From NCBI RefSeq assembly GCF_947242115.1, contig NC_074718.1, forward strand, positions 44,264,699 through 44,328,698: a stretch of DNA of 64,000 nucleotides, read 5' to 3'. Every line of letters starts with the position of its first letter. Position 1 is the stretch's first letter. The notes under the pieces were generated by a model that searched no databases, was not told the origin of the DNA, and worked only from the letters and a program-made list of their open reading frames with translations. A program made the translations under genes and the position numbers. Below are positions 9,984 to 21,900 of the stretch, piece after piece. This DNA is from Biomphalaria glabrata (taxonomy: Eukaryota > Mollusca > Gastropoda > Planorbidae).

Positions 9984-12900
9984 ATGTCTCATTCCACTTT
10001 CATCATCGTGATACTTAACATCTTCAGTGTTTTAATTTTGTCAGAGTCTCTACGCTTTGGTAAACCAATGTCTATTTTAAGAAATAAAAAACTGACCTCA
10101 AGAATACCAAATGACTATAAATACAGAACACTGTATTTTAACCAGCAGGTAATCTCAACGTAAGGTTTTTTCTTTAATTCTGTAAATGTAAAGACATTAA
10201 ATATTTCAGTCACCAACTTCCCTTTTTTTTTATTCAGTAGTAGATTAGGGCAGCTGTTTTAAGACAAACATCCATAAAAAAAGCTAAAAAGATTCTAGAA
10301 ATAAAAAATCACCCTTTGGGTCAGGATTTTGTGATTTTACCATCACAAAATTGATACTACAAGACACTGATAGCAAAGACAAACAGACACAAAAACTCTT
10401 TTGTTCCCCTGGCAATGAAATCATTAAATAGAAACAATGTGATATAAACTTTTCACATGTACATTATGAGTGAGTCTGGTGTGAATGTACATTTTTTTTT
10501 TTTATTATTATAATGTTTTGTTTTGGTGTAATACACAAATTGTAAGACAAATTAATCCTTATGGACAATAAAGATTATTATTATTAATATTATTTATGGA
10601 GAGAGTACATGAACCAAGCTCACATTTGTACATAAAATTTAGTAGTGTCAACTCATCTCTCCCTGTGGTTTCTTATTCTGGAACCAAGTACAGACTTGTA
10701 CATAAAATGTAGTAGTGCGTCATCTTATCTCTGCCTGTGGTGCCGTCTGGGTCATAGGCCACCAATAAGCTTCCTCAAGGTATCTTGGTTATGAGCGAGT
10801 TTCTCCATCTCTACATCTTTCCCATCTGCTTGGCATCGGCTTCCAAATCATGGTGTCTGGTATTTCTGTGCCGTCTCCTCTTCCTCTTTCCTTGGGGCTT
10901 AGATGTGAGGGCTTGTCTTATAATGTTGGATACAGGCTTGTGAAGGGTGTGGCCTATCCATCTCTAGCATCTCTGAAAGATACTGACTTCAGTGGGCTGC
11001 TGCTTTGTTCTTTACCACAGTTCCTCATTTGAGATCTTCTCCTCTAACCAGCAAATCATAAGAATCTTCCTGAGGCAGTTATTGATAAATACCTGGTGGT
11101 GGATTTTCGTCCTGGTGGTCACTCTGTGGTGGTTTTACAGATATCTGCTCCATAAGGTTGCTAGGGTCCTCAATGACAACAGAGGCCACTTAATAATTGT
11201 AGGAAATGTCCTCCCGCATAAACAGATACACAAGGTAACTTGAGTATTACCAGGTCTGTCAACAGAAAATCATATAGCCCACATCTGTATTGTGAAGAGG
11301 TTCTGCTGCTCTCTTCAGGATGTACACATCAAACAAGGAGCAGATGATGCTTCAGTTCGTTATCTTCTGGTTGCCTGAGTGAAACTTAGTAGTGTAATTT
11401 TATTTAAAAAAATAGCTCTCTAGTCAGGTTTGGACTATGGTCTCGCAGGGGCGTAGCTAGGAATTTTTCATTGTTTAGGGGCCGAGGGGCCTTGATCTCT
11501 TTGGGGGCCACTGCATTTTGCGTAATATTGAATTTTTAATGTATAAAAACACTCAAGTGGGGGCCCGGAGGGATTTTCAAATCCCCCCCCCAACCTAGCT
11601 ACGCCACTGCAGTCTCGATGATCCCAGGTTTTATATCCTGCCTTCCTGCAGAAGGTTTGAGTTAGGATGTAATAATCTTCAATTATGAAAGAACATCCAA
11701 AATATGTTAAACATAAAAACAGACATTGTCTCTTTTTTTTTTTAACAGTTATGCAATGACAATAATTACCGTTTTTTATGTTTGTATTTTAGGTGGATCA
11801 TTTTGGCTTTGCAAACAACCAGACTTTTAAGCAGAGATATTTATTAGCTGATCAGTTCTGGAGTAGAAATGGAGGTCCTATATTTTTCTACACTGGCAAT
11901 GAAGGAGACATTGATTGGTTCTGCAACAACACAGTTAGTTGAATATGTTTCTTTACAACTCTTTATTTCTTCTTTATTTCATCTTCTTTTTAAATTGATT
12001 ATACAAATTTGATTTGATATTAAGAGGAAATATCTGATTAGTGAAACAGTATACAAATCAAGCATGAAAATCATAAGGCGAATTCTATTTTTTTAGTCTT
12101 TTATCATACTAGGCTTCAACGGACTGCTTCACTGTGTTGGAATTATCAGAAGCTGGATTAGTTTTGACACACTGTGAGGGATATTTCTATGGACACTGTT
12201 TGAATTATCAGAAGCTGTATTAGTTTTGACACACTGTTAGGGATATCTTTATGGACATTATGGGGATGTGTGGTGGATTGACAAAAACCATTTGGCTGCC
12301 TATCAAGGGGGCTCGAGTTTGAATCCCAACTCAAGCTGAGTTGTGTTTGCTTAGAGCCTAAATTTTTCTAAGAACCTCAATTCAGCACAGAAACATTCTC
12401 CCAGTTACCCCATCCCTACGGGTCCACAAAAGAGATTGGACCAGAGCGCAGGGAGCATACTCATAGCGTGAGAGTAGTGCTAAATAAAAGTAATTCAAAA
12501 ATGAATAAAATTAGAATGTCATTAGTTAAAATTAGAATCTACATTAGAAATAATGTACAGAATATTTAACCCTTAAGGTGCGTGTGGTAGTTTAGCTTCC
12601 ATTGTTTATGCACTCATTGTAAAACAGCTCAGCACTTTAAAGGTTAAAGAAAAATTCAGTCGTACAAACATTTATATATTAGACCTAGCGCCTGGGTTTT
12701 AATTGAATGGCAACTATATACAATTAGATCTAAGATGTGATGTAATCTATATTCTAACTATTTAATTAGACAAGAATCAAAATTTAAAAAAGAAAATTAG
12801 AAATATATGCTAATTTTATTTTCAAACATATTCTTTTATTTAGGTTATATTATATTTATCAAGGGGACATGGTGGCTGAGTAGTGAAGCACTTGGCTTCT

Positions 12901-15900
12901 GTACCAGGTCTCAGTATCAAATCCCAGTGAAGACAGAATTTTTTATTTTGGGAATTTTAGGATGCCCCATTAGTTTGGAAAGGAAAAAGCAGTTGGTCAA
13001 TGTGCTGGTTACATGACAGCCTCATTAAGTCTAAGACTAAGACTGCTTTATTGATCCTTATAGAAATTTGTTGTGATTACAAGGACTCTTTTCTCATATA
13101 CAGACAACACAACAGAAACATACACATAAATAGAACAGACACAACACCAATCCTAGATACAGATGATTTTTACATCATCTGCCCCATAGATTGCAAGTTC
13201 TAAAAGGGGGTACTTTACTTTTACTTAATTTATCAAGGCAAAATAGGAATGAAACTAGTACTTTAAGCCATAAATGAACTCATACCAAATTCAAAGCATA
13301 GCAAAACAAAGAATGAATACAAACCTTCCAAAATACATGCATTGCTGTGTGTAGTTTTCAAATTGAATACAATCATGTGGAAGAAACAAAGTCTTTGTGG
13401 TCATTCTCTGGGTATTTGTGACATTCTACAAGAAATAATGCCTTTTTTTAAGTACTGTTATACACAATGCTTTTGAAAGAACTAAATCTATTTCAGTTTA
13501 ATCTTTAACTTTACAAAGAAGAGTTGGCTACTGTAAAAGTTTGAGGTTTTCTATAGAAACAATGGTGTAAAAGTTATTAGTAATAATTCTTCTCTGAGAA
13601 TAACAACGAGATTAGATAAAAGTGCTGAATTGATACAGAAGGTTTAGATCACAAGAGATGTCTTGACCAACACCTATCATAGTAATGTACTGTCATAGTT
13701 CAGTTCAACAATGCTTCTCGCTTTATGTGTGTATATATGTATAATTAAAGCTCCTCCATCATGGTTGAATCTTTTTTCCTATGAACTAGAAAAGGGCTAT
13801 AAACTCTTATTTTTGCTGCACACAAGGCATGGGAAGGTTGGGTCTATTGCAGAGTTGCCTGCTTTGTTTCCCATCTTCTTTTTTTTTTTTTTTTTGTGAT
13901 CTGCATTCTTTGCTGTTGTCCAATCTTTTCTCATTTTATAAAATATCCACTGAGAGCTCTTTCCAGCACACAACTTCCCATGAGAAATTTGTTTGGAGAG
14001 GCAATTTTCAGGCCTATGGACTTCATGTCTACATGTCCAGCCTATCATAGTTGGGACCTTTTTGCTGTGGCATGTTTATCTGTGATAGTTGCAAAGAAAA
14101 AAAGTTCCCCTTTCAGACCTTGTGGTCTATAGGAGAGATGACCAACCGCCTTTACTTTTCCCCAACTAATGTCATTAGAGCTGGGTGGACTCAGAGATCC
14201 CGAAATTAAAAAATCCCAGTCTTCACCAGGATTCAAACCCCGGAACTTAGTTCGGAAGCCAAGTGCTTTACCGCTCAGCCACCACGCCTGCTGTGACAGC
14301 TATACGAGCTAAAAAATCTGGTTTATAGTCAGATCTTTCATAGACAACAGTAGCGAACCAATGTAAAACTACATGTAAACTACATGTGAAAAAATTCTGC
14401 ATTTCTTGTTTTTACAAATGAAAGTTAAGATTCTGGCCCCAAAACCTTCCTATAGAACCAAAACTATACGGAGAGCTGCCTGATCTGGAAACCACTGCGC
14501 AGTTCATCTCAGATATAGGATTACTGATCTAAACCCTCCGACATGCAAAATGAGAATGAAGAAGAAGAAGAAAGTTAATTTTTTAGTACCTGTCCAATTA
14601 TAATTCATTTAGGTAAAAAATTGTGTATACAAATAAATACAGACGTATATATAAATAAAACTCAATACCTGCAAGTTTATGTTTCTAAATAATAAAAAAA
14701 ATGAACAAAAGTGAACTTTTAATTTTAATGTGCTATGTTTTAAACTGTAGGTACATTTTTATTTAACCAAGAGTTACAAATAATCATACATATATTTCTT
14801 ATTTATGAGTAAAGTAATAGATATTCATGAATCTGTAATGTGTTTGTCTTTCAGGGTTATATGTGGGATATTGCTCCAGATTTTAAAGCTTTATTAGTTT
14901 TTGCTGAACATCGTTATTATGGAGAATCTTTACCATTTGGTTCAGATACTTATAAGGTAATCAATGCTAGTTAATCCACACTAAAATACTTTTTTTATTT
15001 GTTCCTCTTTTTGTTTTATCCTTGCGATTACTTTTTCATGCTTTTCCAACTTTGTTCTATTTTCCCAGAATGCCACTTTCCTGAATTACTTGTCATCCGA
15101 GCAAGCATTGGCAGATTTCGCTGAGCTCATTAGATACCTTAAAGCTACTTTGCCAGGTGCACAAAACAGTCCAGTCATAGCATTTGGTGGCTCATATGGT
15201 GGTATGCTGGCTGCGTGGTTGAGAATTAAATATCCCAACGTAGTCATAGGGTGAGATCTTTTAATCTTCAATCATCCTTTACAATTTTTTTGGTGACCCT
15301 TGATTTTTTCCCATTGTTTTATGCTAAATAATCTAATTTTTTATACTTAAATAAAATATTGTCAAAAATATTATGACCTACTATGTATCAGACATTAGTT
15401 TTTTTTATTTATTAAGACTTTAGATTCACACAAACATTACATATTGGTAAAACAATTAATTATTATCAATTATAAAACATTAAATACTCCTTAAATTAGC
15501 AAGTCAAGAATAATTAGTCAATTAAATTCCAATAACTCTAACAAGAATACAGTACCTGGCAATCATTCATAATCTTACTAAAGAATATAAAGATATGTAT
15601 CCCCTGTTTATATTAAATACTTGTATCACCTTTTACATTTATCCTGCATGATCTGTAGTTTTAACTTGGCTGTAAAAAAAAATCGGTTGTACTTCTTGAA
15701 GTAGAAAACAACTTTTCTCTTTACGTTTCATAGAAATCCAATAATTAATAAGAATTATTTTAAGTCACTGAGATATTTGTAGGATGTATTTGTTTCTATG
15801 GATAATTTGATTACAGTTGTTAAAATAATATGTGTTAGCACGGAAAAGAAGTCTTTGTAGTAAAAGATTTCTGGGTACAATTTTTCAAACAGCTTCAATT

Positions 15901-18900
15901 CATCTTTAAGGTTAACATTCACCCCCCTGTTCCTTCCCTTCAGATCTCTTGCTGCTTCAGCTCCAATCTGGCAATTTACTGGTCTCACCCCCTGCAATGC
16001 TTTTGATGATACGACTAGTGCCACTTGGCTGGATGCTTCCCCTACCTGTGTTGATAATATTCACAAGTCTTACTATGTTATAGAATCAACATCTCAATCA
16101 GGTAAACACCATTCATGAATTGAGGCGTTAAGAAACTAGTTCCTATTTTTATTTATTTTTTCTTTAAGTTCATTTTGTTTTTAACTTGTTTTTTAAGGTT
16201 ACCTTTATATATCTTTCAGTTTCTTATCTAATCGTATAAAATACAGATGTTACTTCAAAAAAGAAGATGATTACATCCTATGTGTGTACTGAGGTCAATC
16301 TAGTCATGCATGTTAACCAATGACTGAAATTCTGCCTATTCATTGTTTTTTTCAGCTGGCTCAGGCAACCCATTCCATGCTCTAATAGCACTAGGGCAGA
16401 AGGAGCTTTTGTACAAATTTGTCTTAGCATATGGAATGAGGAATGTGCCTTTATCTTTGTGTCTTTCTGAGTCTTATCAGTTAGACATTTCTTCTTAACA
16501 AAAGATAATTACATCCTACATGTATATGTGTGTTAAAGCCATACATGTTAGAGAGCTTAAACTCTGCTAAGTCATTAGTTTTTCTGGCTGATTTAAGCAA
16601 CCCATTTATGTTACTATTGTTATCAAATGTATTGCTTCAAGCTTATAACTTATATTGCACTCTACTAAGTACATATGGAAATATTGCAGTCTAATAAGTA
16701 CATATGGAAATATGTTCTAACATTATGGACTAATCTCTTAAATTTATCAAATTTGTTTTTAGATGTGGTTTATAAACTCTGATTTTTTTTTTTTTTGATA
16801 CCATGTTTTTCTTGCATAAATTTAAATTTTTAGTTTATTGATATATGTGAACTTATTTATCCTATACTTAAGAGACTTATTTTCCTCATTTGCTAGTAAG
16901 ATGCATATTGTGCTAAAAATTATCACCCATAATGCTAATGAAAGCTTTCATGCATCAATTTGGCAAGGATTCTCAAAGTCAAATTTTTCATCTTTAGCAA
17001 TGGTACTGACAGCAATGCGTCTAGTAGCAATGTCCAATGATGGCCCTGACAGGATTTTGCCAGTATAAAATAAAATGAATATTATTAGAATAATTCTTTC
17101 TTTTTAGAAAACAGTTATCCAAAATCAAATAAGTTGAATGCAATATTTCTGGAGTGTCTATGTGAATAATGAATCAAATAAAAAAAAGGCAACTAAAAAT
17201 GAAATACTAACCGAAGTATGACAAGGTGTTACTGAATGCAGTGGACTATTTAATTGCTAAAACTCTGTTTGTTTATTTGTTTTATCAATATATTTTTGAA
17301 ACAATCTTATATAATGAAAACAAAATCATCCTTTTAAAAAAAAACTATTAAGAAAAAATGTATAAAATCTAGCTAGTTCCTTCCAGACAGCTTTAAGCTT
17401 AAAAGACCTAATTTCTTTCCTTTTCTTTAATTAATGGAGCTATATTAAAGTAAATTTATATATATTTAAAATTTAATGCCATACCAAGGAGAATCCTAGC
17501 AATGGAATTGAGATGCTATAGAAGGATCCTAGGCATCACATTTAAAGACCGCGTTACAAACAAAGAGATTAGAGACAGGGTAACCAGAGCGATCGTACCC
17601 CACATTGACCTACTAATGTAAAAAAATGGAAACTAAAACTCTATAGCCAAATTACAAGGTCTTCAGGGCTTGCAAAGGCCTTCCTTCAGGGAACAGTACC
17701 AGGAAAAAGAAGAAGAGGCAAACAGAGAAAGTGATGGGAAGACAACATAAAAAAATGGATGACCAGGATCGGCCTGCCATAAAATAAAAAGGTTCTATCC
17801 AAGGCAAAAGACAGAGTAGAAATAAAGAAAGAGGGTTGACAAAACTTGTGTGGTGCCCAACTGACCAACAGACTATGGGATAGGTAAATTGAATCATACC
17901 AATATGGATATTAGTGAGATAGTGGTGTCTGATTCTCAAAGAGTAACAACATCAGTTATGCTTAAAGTATCAGATTTAACAATCTCTTATACTGGAATGT
18001 TGAAGGACATCTGGCAGCACTTAATCATGCCTTTTGAAATGGACAACTGGAATACTCTTACAAAAAAACAGTGACACATACCTGTGTAGGTATTTTAAAA
18101 TCATATTTTCTATTAATTTCAGAATTTTCTTCTTCAAGATTTGATTCATTCTTCATGTGGAAATAAATAATTCTATAGACCTTTCTTTAGACTTTTCAAT
18201 AGACCTTTCTAAAGACCTTTCAGAACCAGTTCTATTTCAAGGAACTATTTGAACTAGTCATTAAGTTTTTAATTATATATTTTTTAATGATTATTTTCTG
18301 TTTGGTATTTTCATTAAATCAAGATAAATGTATTTCTTGTGTTTACAGAAGGAGGATACCAATTTATTACAGAGACCTTTGGCCTTTGTTCACCTTTAAC
18401 CTCAAAATATGACCTACAACCTTTTATGGCATTCCTAGTGGACATGTATGTTAATTTGGCTATGGTGAACTATCCTTACCCAGCATCTTTCCTGGCTGAT
18501 CTGCCAGGATGGCCTGTGAAGGTATTTGACATTTCTTTTACTTTGCATTATTGGATTATCACTTTCTTTTCCCCAGGTTTTTTATTCTCATTTTTCCCAG
18601 CTTTTGACAATATTGATAATAGCAAGGTTTCTGTCGGGTCATTTGTTATGCACTCTGGATGGCCATCTCAATAGTCTCAGGTTCTAACTTTGCCCGTTGC
18701 CATCCCCCATCATCCTGCGGGAGATTTATGCTAGGATGTAATAATCTTCCACTCTGAAGGACCATCTGAAATGTGTACAACAAAAAAGTCAACTGCGTAC
18801 AATTTAAAAAAAAATATTTTTATGTAAATTTTTGTTTGTTGTGGAAAACAGTATAGTTATAAGAGCATTCATTAATTAAAACCAAGCTTTTTAGATTTAA

Positions 18901-21900
18901 AAAAAAAACTCAAATACAAACTTACATTTGTCATATCAATTCAAAGAAAATGTTATTGAATTTCAATTGCAGGAATGACACGATGTTTGTGTTTGTGTCT
19001 GGTTAGAATTAAAAAGTATCTACAAACATTTTCTTTAAAAAATTTAATTAGAACTTGTTATAAAAGTATTCACTTGTAAAACAAAAGTAATTCTTTATTT
19101 ATTGTATTGGGTCTTGATTTGAAAGTCCTAGGAAGAAGGAACTTGTGTTGAAGGTTATAAAGTAATTCATTGATGCTCAAGAGTTGTTCAGTTTTACAGA
19201 GTTAGAAAATGGAAAATATATTATTTTTTTTTAAATTTACAAATAATAGTTCATGTTAAGTTCTAATCAAATTAAGAACAAAGTGGGCATATTAAGTAAC
19301 AGCACTTATATTCTCAATACAAGTAAGAGTTAGGGAATAGGTTTGGATTGTAGCTGTCAAAGCTGCTGTTTAATTCAATATCAATTTGTTATCGACAATG
19401 ATGGCTGCCTAGTTGTGTGGTATGCACTCTGGTTGGTTTTTCTGTGGTTCAAACCCTGCTTGCTGCCATCTCCTATCATCCTGTGATAGCTTTGGGCTAG
19501 CATGAAATTATCTTCAAGGCTGAAGATACATATGAAACTTGTAAAACATTTTTACAAACATTTAAAGATAACTATGTTCAAAATTGCTTTTAGCATTAAT
19601 GGTTGTATTAACTAGCTAAAAGGACATCCACTTATCATCATTAATACCTGGAAAAAGACTTATCAATGACTGACTTTGACTCGGACATGCTGAATAAAAA
19701 GCGTCAGACAAATACTTTGATTGCTTTAAATAATGTTGGGCACATAATATATATTTATATACTTATAGCTTTTATATAGCGCTACTTTCATGCTTATAGC
19801 ATGCTCAGAGCACTATGATCCAATCTCATTTGAGGACCAGTGGGGGAGGAGGGGGTATCTGGGAGGTTTTTTGTGCTTCCTTTAGGCGCTCAGTAAACAC
19901 AACTCTGCCTGAGTCGGGTGTCGAACCTCTGGCCCCCTTCATAGGTAGCCAAGCCAAGCTTACTTAGCCTCTCGACCACGCTTCCCATCTAAGACTAAAT
20001 ATTAACACCAATTTAGTATGTGGAAAGATCAAAAGATTGTATGTCATTGTGTAATGTTTAGGTGGCCTGTAGCTATCTCTCAGAACCTTTGGATGGCAAA
20101 GATTTGCTCAGAGCTTTGGCTAAAGTGACCAACATGTACTTTAACTTCACTGGTAATACAAAGTGTGTCAACTGGACAGACGATGGCAGTGCTGGGTCAC
20201 TGGGTTACCAGGGATGGAATTATCAAGTAAGTAATACAAATGAGACATTGTCATCAAGTTGTATCATTGGTTTGAAATCTAATAGATTGTTGTGCTTAAA
20301 TAGTTTTAATGGATTTATAGAACATAGAAACATCGCAGACATAAGAAGAAAGTATTGCTGTCAGGCAATACAAATTTCATGTTAAGTATTGTCTTTTGTA
20401 TATATACACAGCAAACAAATTCAATTGTTGTTATTGTTTTTAATGTTATTAATGAAAACAAGCAAACTAACTCATTAAGCTTTTTAGTAACATTTTATTA
20501 ATTTTCTTAGGAATAGTTGTCTTTAATGTACCGTAAACTAGTTTCTACAGCACTGTTAGAGAAGAATTGATAATTACTAATAATAATAATCATCTTTCAT
20601 TAAAAAAATTAAGGATGAGTGTAGTATTTCATGTGACCATGCAAATCCATTTTCCACCTGAACATTTTAACAGATCTATCACAAACAAAGCCATCGCCTG
20701 CCTGGCGTCTATTTAAGTTTTCTTTTTCGTCCTCTGCATCTTGTCTTTGGCTAGGGATTTTTTTTTAATTCTCAAAAGTGTGTCCCAGGAACTGGCAAGG
20801 AGAATTACTACTAACTCATGAAACTTAGTGAATTTAAAGTACCCCTTGCTAATCTTTCTGATCTATGGGGCAGATGATGTTTCTGTGGCCCACAGTTAAT
20901 GAGGTTGTCATCTGGCCAGCACAACAACCAACAGCATTTACTTATCCCCAACTAATGTCAGGTACCCATTAGAGTTGTGTGGAGCATCTTCAAGGTCACG
21001 GAAAAAAAAAAAAAAAATCCTAGTCTTCACAGAGATTCGTGGCTGAGACCCCCTCAGTTCAGAAGTGCTTTAACTGCTTAAATTCACCTTCACCAATTCC
21101 TTAGTCTGTTGGCCCGTTGGGGCACCACACAAGATTTGTCAACCGTCTTTCTCAATTCTTTTGCCTTGAGTAGATTATGATTTATTGATAACCAAATTCT
21201 GTCAGTCTTGTACAGAGATGGTGATGCCCATGTGCAGTAATGGAAGTGGCATTTCCTACAACAATCCCTGGGACTTCCAACAAGTCAGTGACAACTGTTA
21301 TGAGACTTACAAAGTTAGACCAAGAGAAAACTGGATTTCTTTGGAATATTGGGCCAAGCAGTTGAAGGAGACTTCGAATATTATTTTTAGGTAAGACTAA
21401 GAGCATCAGATTTGAAGTAAAAAAAACAATTTAAAAAATTGTTTAAGTAACATTTTTTTCCCAACTTAAATTTTTGTGTGTTAAGTTTCAGATAAATGAT
21501 CATCAAAAAAAATATTTACACTATATAAAAGCTTTATTGGATAGTTTAGTATTTTTATAAAAATCCTTTTTATTTTTAAAAAATCCTTTTTCAAACCTTA
21601 AAAGTTTGGGTTTTTTTATTTGGGGGGGGGGGGGGGGAGGAATTTAAATGAACAGCAAGCTTGCCAACTATTATGAGGTATAAGTAGCAGTAATATTGAT
21701 TGTTTTATCTTAAACCTTCATGTTTTTATAGGTCATTGTTCTATGGTCCAATATTTTTTTGTCAGCATTAGTAGCTGAGTATTTTGAAGAGGTTTCCATG
21801 CTTACTTCATGTGCTTGTAAAACACATCTTAAGAGCTCATTTTGAAATGCTTAGCCTCATTTGACATTTGAACTCAAGAAGTCAGGGTTTAGCACAAGCA

